From Hyphomicrobium_A sp964622715 (lineage in GTDB: Bacteria > Pseudomonadota > Alphaproteobacteria > Rhizobiales > Hyphomicrobiaceae), in the NCBI GenBank assembly GCA_964622715.1, contig CAZURR010000001.1, forward strand, positions 1 to 64,000: a stretch of DNA of 64,000 nucleotides. The letters are read 5' to 3'. Of this stretch, positions 8,772 to 17,797 are shown one piece after another (positions within the stretch are counted from its first letter, which is position 1; each line of letters starts with the position of its first letter). A program made the translations under genes and the position numbers. A model generated the notes under the pieces. That model was given only the letters and a program-made list of their open reading frames with translations, had not been told where the DNA came from and ran no database searches.

Positions 8772-9226
8772 CGCACCACCAACTCTTTTTCTCGCACAGG
8801 CATTGTGGCCTGCTTCGCAGGCGGAATGCCGTCGAGCACTTCTTGAAGCGTTACGTTTGAAAGAAAGGCCGCGATGTGCCCGCCGAGCGCATGCCATAAC
8901 TCGTGCGTCAGGCAGCGCTCGTCACCGAGGCACCCGACATCGCCATCGAGACAGCGCGTCATGCGGGTCTCCTCGCGCACCGCTTCCAAAATCTCGGCAA
9001 TGCGGATCACGTAGGCCGGCCGTCCCAGCACATAACCACCCGTACGTCCGCGCGCGCTTTCAACCAGGCCAGCTCGGCGCAGCTGCAGAAAGATCTGCTC
9101 TAAATAGGAGAGCGATAGGTTCTGGCGATCGGCGATTGCAGACAACGGTATAGCTGTACCCTGGCCATGTTTGGCAAGGTCAGCCATCGCCATCACAGCG
9201 TACCTGCCCTTCGTGTTCAATTCCAA
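8768..9226 (-). CDS. iscR: Rrf2 family transcriptional regulator, IscR-like
   Basis: A 152-residue winged-helix regulator. The N-terminal motif LNTKGRYAVMAMADLAKH and the recognition region NLSLSYLEQIFLQLRRAGLV are typical of IscR. Three cysteines in RCLDGDVGCLGDERCLTHELW (spacing 6 and 5) match the [2Fe-2S] ligand pattern, so it probably senses cluster status and controls this operon. The start is TTG at 9226, chosen because CGGAGG stands 8 bases upstream and the IscR consensus begins exactly there; the longer frame to 9313 lacks such support. The weak start may keep regulator levels low. RirA-like behaviour is possible. Confidence 0.88.
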   Translation of the reverse strand: MELNTKGRYAVMAMADLAKHGQGTAIPLSAIADRQNLSLSYLEQIFLQLRRAGLVESARGRTGGYVLGRPAYVIRIAEILEAVREETRMTRCLDGDVGCLGDERCLTHELWHALGGHIAAFLSNVTLQEVLDGIPPAKQATMPVREKELVVR

Positions 9227-9372
9227 GCTACAAACCTCCGCTACCAGTCTTGGGCACAAGCGGGACCACCCGTCCCCGCGCAGCGCGTCGCTTCCACTTG
9301 CATTTGGCACCATGGCCTGTGCTAAGAAGCGCGACCGCCGAGAGCGCCAGTCCCATCAGGATCCGACCGCTC

Positions 9373-9389
9373 TTTCGAATAATTCTAAA
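9373..9389. promoter_or_regulatory. Candidate Irr box (iron control element)
   Basis: TTTCGAATAATTCTAAA is a 17-base near-perfect palindrome that differs at one position from the rhizobial iron control element TTTAGAA-N3-TTCTAAA bound by Irr. It lies in the 280-base divergent region between the Rrf2 regulator (about 150 bases upstream of its TTG) and the hydrolase gene at 9507. Irr control of suf operons is known in Rhizobiales; its function here is inferred. Confidence 0.6.
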
Positions 9390-9414
9390 TTCCTAACCGG
9401 AATATGAAAATTCC
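9389..9414. promoter_or_regulatory. Alternating ATTCC/GGAAT half-sites, candidate operator
   Basis: Directly after the Irr-like box come ATTCC (9389-9393), GGAAT (9399-9403) and ATTCC (9410-9414), giving two overlapping inverted repeats with spacers of 5 and 6 bases. This could be the operator of the adjacent Rrf2 regulator or of another factor. No consensus that I can name with certainty is matched. Confidence 0.3.
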
Positions 9415-9506
9415 GAGCCCTGAAGTCAAGGTTTAGGAACCACTGAATTGGAGCCTTTAACGCCGCAGGGCAAGCCGACACCCCGAACAAGAGCTGGAAA
9501 AGCACG

Positions 9507-10247
9507 ATGCCCGAGCTGATCATTAATGGGCCCGCAGGCCGCATCGAGGCCCGTTATCACCACGAGCCTGCGAGCGACAGCCCAATTGCCCTGATCCTCC
9601 ATCCCCACCCGCAATTCGGTGGGACGATGAACAATCAAGTGGTCTACACGCTTTATCACACCTTCGTGGAGCGCGGCTTCTCTGTGCTGCGGTTCAACTT
9701 CCGAGGCGTTGGGCGTAGCCAGGGCATCTGGGACGGCGGCCCCGGCGAGCTGTCGGACGCAGCTTCAGCACTCGACTGGCTTCAGATCGTGAAACCGGAT
9801 TCCAAGAGCTGTTGGATCGCGGGCGTCTCATTTGGCACCTGGATCGCCATGCAGCTTTTAATGCGCCGGCCCGAGGTGCAGGGCTTCATTTGCGTGGCGC
9901 CCCCGTCTAACCTTTACGACTTCTCGTTCCTGGCACCGTGTCCTTCCTCCGGTCTCATGATCAATGGGGAAAAGGACCGCGTCGTACCGACGAACTCGGT
10001 GGCCGAACTCTCGCAGCGCCTCAAGACGCAGCGCGGCATTGCGATCACGCACCAGATCGTTCCCGGTGCCAACCACTTTTTCGAGGACAAGATAGACGAC
10101 CTCAAGAAAGCGGTCGGTGACTACCTCGACGCGCGCCTAGAGCAGGCCGAGCAGGATCGCGCTCAGGAAATGGAACGCGATCGTGAACGCGAGCGCGAAC
10201 GCCAGCGCCAGCGCGAAGTCGAGCGGCAAGAGGAACCAGGCAGCTAA
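9507..10247 (+). CDS. Alpha/beta hydrolase (COG2945-like)
   Basis: A 246-residue alpha/beta-hydrolase. The N-terminal part has LILHPHPQFGGTMNNQVV and FNFRGVGRSQG, both typical of the COG2945 esterase-like group. The nucleophile elbow GVSFGTW carries the serine, and the acid and histidine are likely in GEKDRVV and PGANHFF. The last 40 residues are an unusual highly charged Arg/Glu/Gln repeat, probably helical. The substrate is unknown. The gene diverges from the suf operon across the Irr-like box and may share regulation; a peptidase gene follows after 35 bases. Confidence 0.82.
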   Translation: MPELIINGPAGRIEARYHHEPASDSPIALILHPHPQFGGTMNNQVVYTLYHTFVERGFSVLRFNFRGVGRSQGIWDGGPGELSDAASALDWLQIVKPDSKSCWIAGVSFGTWIAMQLLMRRPEVQGFICVAPPSNLYDFSFLAPCPSSGLMINGEKDRVVPTNSVAELSQRLKTQRGIAITHQIVPGANHFFEDKIDDLKKAVGDYLDARLEQAEQDRAQEMERDRERERERQRQREVERQEEPGS

Positions 10248-10282
10248 TTCGCTCCACCGGGAGCTGATGCAAAGGATTGCGC

Positions 10283-11284
10283 GTGACTAAGGTCATTGCC
10301 ATTTGGTGCGCAGGATTACTGCTCGTCCTAATCGCAGCGGCTGCTGTTGCGGCCTGGTATATGTTGTACCTTCCGGGCAAAAGTTTCGCTGGCCCACCCC
10401 CGCCTGCCACACGCGAAGAGCGCGCCCTTGCCGAGCGGCTCAAACGTCACGTCATCGCCATCGCAAGCAAGCCACACAACGTCACCCACTACGCGGAGCT
10501 TGAGCGCGCTGCTGCCTACATCGAAGCTCAACTGATAGCGCTCGGTTATGAGCCACTTCGTCACGTCTTCGATACCGGCGGACGCCCCGTGCGCAACATA
10601 GCAGTTGTTATTCCCGCCGCAAAAAGTAACGGCACGCAATCAAGCCTTGTCGTCGGTGCACACTATGATTCCGACGGTGACGCTCCAGGCGCCAACGACA
10701 ACGGCACTGGCACAGCTGCGGTGATCGAGCTTGCCCGCTTGCTGAAGGATGTGGTCCCTGAAGACAAGAGCCTGCGTCTGGTGCTCTTCGTCAACGAGGA
10801 GGCGCCTTACTATCGCACAGACCAGATGGGCAGCTTGCAGTATGCGCGATACTTGAAAGAGCGCGGCGAGCGCGTATCAGGCATGATTTCACTCGAAACA
10901 ATCGGTTTTTTCTCAGACGCGCCGGGCAGTCAAAAATACCCTGCCCCGTTTGGGCTCTTCTTCCCGTCCACCGCAAACTTTATTTCTTTCGTCGCGATGC
11001 CAGGCTCGCGCACCTTTCTGCATAAGGTGGTCGCTGCCTTTCGCCGTAACACAAAGTTCCCGACCATTGGCGGCACGGCGCCTGATCGATTCGAGGGGAT
11101 TGGGTGGTCGGACCACTGGTCGTTTTGGCACCTTGGCTACCCAGCGGTTATGGTCACCGATACCGCGCTATATCGTTACCCCTACTATCACACGCCCGAA
11201 GACACGCCCGAAAAGGTTGATTACGACAAGCTTGCACGAATCACGATCGGCTTGGGGCAAACGATCCGCGATCTGCTGCAATAG
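10283..11284 (+). CDS. M28 family zinc peptidase, membrane-anchored
   Basis: A 333-residue protein with one N-terminal hydrophobic helix (WCAGLLLVLIAAAAVAAW) followed by a periplasmic M28 domain. Metal-binding and catalytic residues are visible in VGAHYDSDGDAPGANDNGTG (His and Asp), LFVNEEAPYY (the Glu pair), WSDHWSFWHLGYPAV and the terminal histidine in YPYYHTPEDTPEKVDY. The family cleaves N-terminal amino acids or acts on modified peptides. The start is GTG at 10283 because AAAGGA lies six bases upstream; a TTG at 10277 is too close to that site. Substrate unknown. Confidence 0.85.
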   Translation: MTKVIAIWCAGLLLVLIAAAAVAAWYMLYLPGKSFAGPPPPATREERALAERLKRHVIAIASKPHNVTHYAELERAAAYIEAQLIALGYEPLRHVFDTGGRPVRNIAVVIPAAKSNGTQSSLVVGAHYDSDGDAPGANDNGTGTAAVIELARLLKDVVPEDKSLRLVLFVNEEAPYYRTDQMGSLQYARYLKERGERVSGMISLETIGFFSDAPGSQKYPAPFGLFFPSTANFISFVAMPGSRTFLHKVVAAFRRNTKFPTIGGTAPDRFEGIGWSDHWSFWHLGYPAVMVTDTALYRYPYYHTPEDTPEKVDYDKLARITIGLGQTIRDLLQ

Positions 11285-11295
11285 GGTTGGCACTC

Positions 11296-12399
11296 TCAGT
11301 GCGGCGCCTTTGCGAGCACGCCACCGGTCATTGGCTTTAGGACGCCTGTCGTCTCGGGGTACGTGATCGGCAAACCCAAGCTTGAGCGCACGGCGAGATA
11401 GGCCCACGCTTCGGCCTCGATAAAATCCCCGTCAAGACCTATCGCCTCGACCGGAACGAGCGCGTTCTGCACGTTGGCAGTAATCATCGCCATCAGCGTT
11501 TTGTTTTTGCGGCCGCCACCACACACGATCCAAATCTTTGGCTCTTGAGGCATGTGCGCGCGCGCCTTGGCGATCGTAGCTGCGGTAAATGCGCAGAGCG
11601 TCGCAGCCCCGTCTTCCAACGATAGCTTAGCTACGGGTTCGGATGAGAACGCGTTGCGATCAAGAGATTTCGGAGGCGGCTCACCGAAATACCGATGGGT
11701 CAGCAACTCGTGCAAAGCTCCTTGGTCGACGCGGCCGCGCCCAGCTGCCGCTCCGTCCACATCCTGCGCTGCCCCAGTGTGTTGCAGCATCCAATCATCT
11801 AGCAACGCGTTTCCTGGCCCTGTGTCGAAGGCCAGGAGCCGCACACCAACCCATGTGACGTTGGCGACGCCCCCGATATTGAGGAAGGCGGCGGGCAGGT
11901 CTTTGCGTTGGATGGCCAGCGCCCGGTGGTAAGCCGGCACCAAGGGTGCACCTTGCCCGCCGCTAGCAACGTCGGCAGCACGCAGATCGTAGACGACATC
12001 GATCCCGGTACGCGTAGCCAGAAGGTCTCCGTCGCCGAGCTGCACGGTCAGCGCGCGCTCGGGTTCGTGCAGCACGGTCTGGCCATGATAGCCGATCAGA
12101 TCTATCGCTGACTGTGCAATCCCGTTGCTGCGCAGAAAGCGCTCCGCCGCTTGCGCATTGAGTATGGTCAGCGCGTGCTCGACCTCACCTAAGCTACCCG
12201 GACGATCCTCGCGTTCGCGCAATTGGCGCGCCTCGGCGAGTGCTGTGCGCAGCTTCACCTTAACATCGGCAGGATAAGGGTAGGATGCCGCGGACCCATG
12301 CCGAAGCTCGCTTTGCCCGTCTGTATCGAGCAAGGCGACATCGATCCCGTCCATTGACGTCCCGCTCATCAGGCCGATAGCGCGCATGAGCTTGCCCAT
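11296..12399 (-). CDS. anmK: Anhydro-N-acetylmuramic acid kinase
   Basis: A 367-residue sugar kinase of the ASKHA fold that opens the 1,6-anhydro ring of anhydro-MurNAc while phosphorylating it, in peptidoglycan recycling. The ATP phosphate loop LMSGTSMDGIDVALLDTDG is at residues 10-28. IGYHGQTVLHEPERA, ASGGQGAPLVPAYH, FLNIGGVANVTWV and the adenosine-site motif CGGGRKNKTLM are characteristic. The ATG at 12399 has AGGAAGGGG upstream. It is convergent with the M28 peptidase and divergent from tyrS, so the 74-base gap probably holds both promoters. Confidence 0.96.
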   Translation of the reverse strand: MGKLMRAIGLMSGTSMDGIDVALLDTDGQSELRHGSAASYPYPADVKVKLRTALAEARQLREREDRPGSLGEVEHALTILNAQAAERFLRSNGIAQSAIDLIGYHGQTVLHEPERALTVQLGDGDLLATRTGIDVVYDLRAADVASGGQGAPLVPAYHRALAIQRKDLPAAFLNIGGVANVTWVGVRLLAFDTGPGNALLDDWMLQHTGAAQDVDGAAAGRGRVDQGALHELLTHRYFGEPPPKSLDRNAFSSEPVAKLSLEDGAATLCAFTAATIAKARAHMPQEPKIWIVCGGGRKNKTLMAMITANVQNALVPVEAIGLDGDFIEAEAWAYLAVRSSLGLPITYPETTGVLKPMTGGVLAKAPH

Positions 12400-12473
12400 T
12401 CACCCCTTCCTGTGCATGTTCCCCGCCACCACTGAACCCGCCTAAGGGAAAGGCGATACGTCATAACGGCATC

Positions 12474-13727
12474 ATGACCAGTCTCAAGTCAGACTTCCTG
12501 AGAATTCTCACCGAGCGCGGATTTGTCCACCAGTGCTCAGATAAGCCGGGCCTCGATGCGCTTGCGGCCAAGGGAAAGGTCGTAGCCTACGTCGGCTACG
12601 ATTGCACTGCGCCATCGCTCCACGTTGGCAGCCTCATATCCATCATGATGCTGCATTGGCTGCAGAAGTCCGGCGGCAAGCCAATTGTGCTCATGGGCAG
12701 CGGAACAACGCGTGTCGGGGACCCCTCGGGCAAAGACGAGACGCGCAAGATCCTCACCGTGGAGCAGATCGAATCCAACAAGGAGGGCATGCGCCATGCG
12801 TTCTCCAAATTCCTGAAGTTTGGATCGGGCAAGACCGACGCCATCATTTCCGACAATGCGCAGTGGCTGGTGCCGCTCAACTACATCGAGTTTTTGCGCG
12901 ACGTCGGTCGGCACTTCTCCGTTAACCGCATGCTGACCATGGATTCGGCTAGGCTGCGGCTCGACCGCGAGCAAGAGCTGTCGTTCATCGAGTTCAACTA
13001 CATGCTGCTGCAGGCCTACGACTTCGTTGAGCTTGCGCGCCACTATGGGTGCAATTTGCAGATGGGAGGCTCTGACCAGTGGGGCAACATCGTCAACGGC
13101 ATTGATCTTGGCAGGCGCATGGGCACAGAACAACTCCACGGGCTGACCTGCCCTCTGTTGACCACCGCGTCCGGGGCCAAGATGGGCAAGACGGCATCGG
13201 GTGCGGTTTGGCTCAACGAAACGCAACTGTCCGTCTATGACTACTGGCAGTACTGGCGCAACGCCGAAGACGCCGACGTGAAGCGTTTCCTCAAGCTCTT
13301 CACCACACTGCCTCTCACCGAGATTGAAAAGCTTGCAGCCCTTGATGGGGCTGAGATCAACGAAGCCAAGAAAGTTCTGGCTACCGAAGCGACCGCAATG
13401 CTTCATGGCCGCGAAAAAGCCGACGTCGCCTCAGAAACAGCACGCAAAACATTCGAGCAAGGCGCGCTTGCTCAAGACTTGCCCACGCTTCAAGTCCCAA
13501 GCGCCGAGTTAGAGAATGGAATCGGCGTACTCACGGCGTTTGTGCAAGCGGGGCTAGTGACCTCCAATGGCGAGGCGCGCCGCCAGATCAAAGGCGGTGG
13601 CTTGAAGGTCAACGATACAGCTGTCGCCGACGAAAAGGCGGAGCTAACGACAGCTGATCTCATCGAAGGCGGCGTAATCAAGCTCTCGCTCGGCAAGAAG
13701 AAGCACGTGCTCTTGAAGCCGGTGTGA
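12474..13727 (+). CDS. tyrS: Tyrosyl-tRNA synthetase
   Basis: A 417-residue class I aminoacyl-tRNA synthetase that charges tRNA-Tyr. The HIGH-type motif is HVGS at residues 50-53 and the KMSKS-type motif is KMGKT at 236-240, within SGAKMGKTASGAVWLN. The tyrosine pocket is seen in YVGYDCTAPSLH and QMGGSDQWGNI. The C-terminal 65 residues form an S4 RNA-binding domain (NGEARRQIKGGGLKVND). Pairing with a divergent anmK is common in alphaproteobacteria. Confidence 0.97.
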   Translation: MTSLKSDFLRILTERGFVHQCSDKPGLDALAAKGKVVAYVGYDCTAPSLHVGSLISIMMLHWLQKSGGKPIVLMGSGTTRVGDPSGKDETRKILTVEQIESNKEGMRHAFSKFLKFGSGKTDAIISDNAQWLVPLNYIEFLRDVGRHFSVNRMLTMDSARLRLDREQELSFIEFNYMLLQAYDFVELARHYGCNLQMGGSDQWGNIVNGIDLGRRMGTEQLHGLTCPLLTTASGAKMGKTASGAVWLNETQLSVYDYWQYWRNAEDADVKRFLKLFTTLPLTEIEKLAALDGAEINEAKKVLATEATAMLHGREKADVASETARKTFEQGALAQDLPTLQVPSAELENGIGVLTAFVQAGLVTSNGEARRQIKGGGLKVNDTAVADEKAELTTADLIEGGVIKLSLGKKKHVLLKPV

Positions 13728-13745
13728 GCGTCCCGCGCCAGGATG

Positions 13746-16700
13746 CTAGTTTTGTCGCTGACCGTCGTCGATGGTCTGCGATGACCACCCATCAGTCGTG
13801 ATGGAACCTGTTGCAGTCCCGCCCCCAGAGGACGGCGCGCTCCAGGCGGGTCCGCTTTTTCCAGACCGTGCCCCTGGCGCATCGTTGTTTCGCGGTCGCA
13901 CCTTGGGGTTTGGGTTGGTCATTTGGAAGATCTCGCGGAAAATACCTGGCGCCACCATAGAGAACGGATTGACGACCACCTGTGGGTTATCCAACCGTCC
14001 TTGAATGGCAAACGTAATTCCGAGCACACCATCACATTTCGGTCCCGTCAGGATGGGCCCAAAAATCGGGATGTCGCAAAACGCGCTGTTCAGTCCCTGA
14101 AGCGGCACGTAAGTCCCTCCAAGGCTCACGTGGCGCGCCTTGAAATCCACCTTGCCGCGGAAAGAAGCGCCAAGCACCGGACCGCGCACATATGACTCTT
14201 CCATCACGAACTGGCCATACCCCACCGAAAACGGCACGCGCATGCGGTCGAAGTCAAACACCTCCCGCACGACTCTACGTTCCGAGCGTCGATTTTTACC
14301 AATTGCCGGACGTCCGTCATCGAGACCGCTGAACACCTCCGAGACCACCGGATCGCCGAGAACCTCGAATTTTTCAACCCAAAGGATCCCTGTTTTTTCC
14401 GCCGGCCCCTTGCCGTCGAGGTTGACCTCAAGGCGCACTCGACCACCCTTTGCGTTGGGATAGAAGTCGATGAGCCGGAATGCCTGGCCCGCGTCAGTCG
14501 AATCCGCACGGAGCTTGCGCGGCTCACCAGGCTTCTGCTCCAACACAGCTACCAGCGTCGCGCCGCCGTCGAGCGTTCCGCGTCCATCGAGCTTCGTTAG
14601 TTTTTCCCCGCGTTTGGAGAGCGCCAACTTGACGCTGCGCAGGTTCACCTCCGAGAAGCCAATAACCGTACCAACATCGATTTCCAGATCGACGCCACCA
14701 CGGGGCTGCTTCGGTTGGGGGCGACTCTCGGAAACCTGTCCCAGCGAGAAAAGAGAACGAAAGAAGTTGCGTCCATCGAAGGCAGGACCGCGCGCTTTCA
14801 CGTTCCAAACACCGTTAGGGCCCCGAGTGCCTTGCACTTCCAAACGTGTCACGACGTTGAGGGAAAAATCGGGGAAATAAAAATCGCTCAGCCGGTTGTC
14901 GGCGTCGATCGCCGCCCATCCCTCAATGGCCACGTCATCGCCCGCGACTTTGAAGTTTTGCAACTCAGTCTTGTGAGTACGGCCTTGCGCAATATCGCAT
15001 TGCAAAATCGCCTTGCGCCCTGGCGGCTTTCGCCATGCGACGTTCTCGAGAACAAGGTCTGCATTGGTCAGGTCCGCGCGCAGCTTGATCTTAGGCTCGT
15101 CGATGTCGTCCTTAGTGATCGTGACCTCGACATGTGTCTCACCTTGAACAATGTGATTAATGTCGAGACCGAGCTTGTCGCGATCGGCATTATCGAGCGT
15201 CGCCGTTAATCTGAGCGGCGGTTGCTTGTCGAGCGGGGCATCGAAAATGCGATGCCAGCCGACCTTGGTCGGCACTCCGTTGAAAAGCATCTTACCGTTC
15301 ACGTCGACCGCCTTCTCCGTGAGGTCAATGTTGATGCTCGCATCGACAATCTCATATGACCCGATGAGCCCTTTGGCGCGGCCGTCGCTGATGCGCGATT
15401 GGCCCGCGACTTTGACGTCGCTCATCTGCAAATCGGCCAACAGCGGAATCGTAATCTTGTAAGCGCCCTCAACCTTGCCCTCTATGCCATCGGTGGGCAC
15501 ACCCGCTTCTTGGAGAATTTTTAGCGGCGATCGCTCAAGCGCTTCCAAAACCGCGGCGAGCGGTGCCTCGTTGCTAAAAGCTATCTCGGCAGCAGGCGCA
15601 TCACCGAAGATATCCACCGCCGTTAAACGTCCTGCCTTCAAGGGCACCCGCCGCTCCGGCCCGAGCACAATTGCAGACTCAGGGATGTTGAGCTCCAATC
15701 CATCGTTTTCCAGTCGGATCGTTGCGCGCGGTGCCTCGATCGGCGGTGCGTTCTCGATCACCTCAAATTGCAGGTCGGCAGTCTCGAGAACCATCGAAAG
15801 ACTTTGATGCCCCGGCCCTGCAGCAGCCCTTTGCGCATCCAATTGTGCGCCGCTCGCAAACTGGAACGATCCACCCAGCACCTGCAAGCGCGTTACGTGC
15901 TCGCCAACCCACTCTCGCGCGCCAGGCGCTATCGCCTTGGGCCAAAGTGCCTTGAGCGTATTAACCGGCATCGGACTGAGGGTGCCGTCGAGCCTTGTGC
16001 TCGCCGGTTCCATGCCAGCCACGAAGTCCCCTGAAAGCGCAACCTCGGCGCCGCCCGCCTTCAAAATAAATGCCTTAAGCTCAACCTCACCGCGATGTGG
16101 AATAATGCGCCCCCTCGCCTCCAGCGCCTCAAGCTGCACCGGCGGAACACCAAACTCGTCAGCGGAAAACACCCCCTCAATTGCCTTCAACTGGTAGAGC
16201 CAAGCCGAATTCGAACTACCGCGCTCTTCGTTCTCTAAGGTGCCCGCTAACGTCACCCTACTGCCGCGCCAACGCAGCGTTGATTGCGACAGTTCCGCCC
16301 GCTGCGCCTCGCCGTCATAGGCGACGTTGAAAAGACCGCCGTCCACCTCCAAGGGCGCATCAGGCAGCGCCGGCAAACGCAAATTTCCACGTCCAATATC
16401 CAGTTCAAGCGCGGCCGTAAGAATATCGCCTTGGCCGGAGAGCTCGAGCGTCGCGTTGCCGGCGACCGGCATGTCGAAGGACTGGAGTAGACTCAGCTGC
16501 GGTACGGCCGGCGCCAAATTGCGCGGTACAAGATCACGGATGGACGTCTTCAATGTCAGCGTGCGTGAGCTTTCCGTCTCATCCGTCTCGAAGGTGAGGT
16601 GCCAGGGGGCACCCTGCCCCCCTTGCGCGGCTATCGTCGCACTCCCAGCAATGACACTTCGCGTCCGCGCATGCATAAGGCCGACGGATACCGAAGGCAC

Positions 16701-17435
16701 TTGCCATTGCGTCGTTCGCCCAGCGTAGTCGAGAATGACTGTGGCGTTCCGCAAGCCAACCTCTCTGAGATAAGAGCTGGCATCGAGCCTCTGGCGCGCC
16801 CGTGCGGACATATCGGTGACGACCCGGGCGAGATCGATCCGCTTCAGCGGGCCGGCCGGCTGAGCCGGGGGCGTCGCCGCCGGCACTGCCTTGGCAGTCT
16901 CTTTGGGTGCTGAATCCTCGCGCGCCCGGAGCGTCTTGACGTCTGACACGCCCTCCACGGGCTTTGAGAAGCTCATAGAGAGGCCACGCTCGTCGGAATA
17001 AAATAAGAAGACCCGCGGCTCGATCAGTTCAACGCGTGCCGGCACAATTCGCGCTGACCATAGAGCGGCCGTGCTGAGTTCCACCGCCGCAAGCGGAGCT
17101 GAGGCGACGATATTGCCGTCGGGCTCGCGAACGCGAAGATTGCGTAATCGGAACTCGAGCCCTCCCGTTCCCGAAAGGGTCACCACCGCATTATCGATAT
17201 CAACGGTATTACCGTCGAGCTCGGCCGCAATGCCACGCTCGATCGGTGCCACCATGAAATTTAGCGATATTGGCCCATGCCGCAGCCGCACATAACCCAG
17301 ACCAACAACCAGCACGACCAGAATAATGACGGGCGAAAGAATGAATAGGCACCTGCCCAGGCCATGCAGAATGCTGTCGCACGTCGCGGCAACCGCGGCG
17401 AGCCGCCGCTTAGTCACCGACACCGGCTCTCCCAT
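13746..17435 (-). CDS. Large AsmA-like / DUF3971 family envelope protein
   Basis: A 1229-residue protein with one N-terminal membrane helix (LFILSPVIILVVLVVGLGYV) and a very long beta-rich periplasmic part. The domain pattern is DUF3971 followed by an AsmA-like C-terminal region, as in YhdP/TamB-like bridge proteins that help carry lipid between inner and outer membranes. The C-terminal region has ILTGPKCDGVLGITFAIQGR and VVVNPFSMVAPGIFREIFQ, then a disordered Gly/Ser tail. I chose the ATG at 17435; a GTG at 17582 would add 49 residues without a good ribosome-binding site. It is convergent with tyrS. The lipid-transport role is inferred. Confidence 0.83.
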   Translation of the reverse strand: MGEPVSVTKRRLAAVAATCDSILHGLGRCLFILSPVIILVVLVVGLGYVRLRHGPISLNFMVAPIERGIAAELDGNTVDIDNAVVTLSGTGGLEFRLRNLRVREPDGNIVASAPLAAVELSTAALWSARIVPARVELIEPRVFLFYSDERGLSMSFSKPVEGVSDVKTLRAREDSAPKETAKAVPAATPPAQPAGPLKRIDLARVVTDMSARARQRLDASSYLREVGLRNATVILDYAGRTTQWQVPSVSVGLMHARTRSVIAGSATIAAQGGQGAPWHLTFETDETESSRTLTLKTSIRDLVPRNLAPAVPQLSLLQSFDMPVAGNATLELSGQGDILTAALELDIGRGNLRLPALPDAPLEVDGGLFNVAYDGEAQRAELSQSTLRWRGSRVTLAGTLENEERGSSNSAWLYQLKAIEGVFSADEFGVPPVQLEALEARGRIIPHRGEVELKAFILKAGGAEVALSGDFVAGMEPASTRLDGTLSPMPVNTLKALWPKAIAPGAREWVGEHVTRLQVLGGSFQFASGAQLDAQRAAAGPGHQSLSMVLETADLQFEVIENAPPIEAPRATIRLENDGLELNIPESAIVLGPERRVPLKAGRLTAVDIFGDAPAAEIAFSNEAPLAAVLEALERSPLKILQEAGVPTDGIEGKVEGAYKITIPLLADLQMSDVKVAGQSRISDGRAKGLIGSYEIVDASINIDLTEKAVDVNGKMLFNGVPTKVGWHRIFDAPLDKQPPLRLTATLDNADRDKLGLDINHIVQGETHVEVTITKDDIDEPKIKLRADLTNADLVLENVAWRKPPGRKAILQCDIAQGRTHKTELQNFKVAGDDVAIEGWAAIDADNRLSDFYFPDFSLNVVTRLEVQGTRGPNGVWNVKARGPAFDGRNFFRSLFSLGQVSESRPQPKQPRGGVDLEIDVGTVIGFSEVNLRSVKLALSKRGEKLTKLDGRGTLDGGATLVAVLEQKPGEPRKLRADSTDAGQAFRLIDFYPNAKGGRVRLEVNLDGKGPAEKTGILWVEKFEVLGDPVVSEVFSGLDDGRPAIGKNRRSERRVVREVFDFDRMRVPFSVGYGQFVMEESYVRGPVLGASFRGKVDFKARHVSLGGTYVPLQGLNSAFCDIPIFGPILTGPKCDGVLGITFAIQGRLDNPQVVVNPFSMVAPGIFREIFQMTNPNPKVRPRNNDAPGARSGKSGPAWSAPSSGGGTATGSITTDGWSSQTIDDGQRQN

Positions 17436-17797
17436 TCGCGTCTGCGCGTAGTCTGGATCACTGTTACGTCCTGCCGTCTTATGCAAGCCAGCGCCCCTCA
17501 CGGCTCTCCAAGAATTCAACCAGACGCAAACCAACTTTGCTGCCGACCCGTTGCATCGATCCGCGCCGGGCGCGATCCCCACAATTGCTAGCGTCGAACG
17601 ACACTCTTGCGGTGCCTATCAGACGCGTCCGCCCAGCACAGAATGCCCTCGCCCTGACATCGTCTCGGCCATGCTAAAAATGTGCCGCGTGTGGTCCCAT
17701 GCCACGCTTGCGACATTCCAGATACAATGCCAGCTGCGCACCCTGCGATGTGGTGAACGTGCGGGGTCAAAAGCGACAAAAGAAAGGCACATGACGG
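17436..17797. other. Intergenic region between divergent asmA-like and bcp genes
   Basis: About 360 bases without a supported gene. It must hold the promoters of the AsmA-like gene (minus) and bcp (plus). A weakly supported GTG start for the AsmA-like protein lies at 17582. AGAAAGG upstream of 17798 is the likely bcp ribosome-binding site. I see no clear repeat, terminator or RNA gene. Confidence 0.5.

Noticed and set aside
12537..13406. 289-codon frame antisense to tyrS
   Set aside because: tyrS is certain; the antisense frame shows no domain or ribosome-binding site.
17436..17582. 49-residue N-terminal extension of the AsmA-like protein from a GTG
   Set aside because: No ribosome-binding site before the GTG, and the ATG at 17435 already places the membrane helix as expected.
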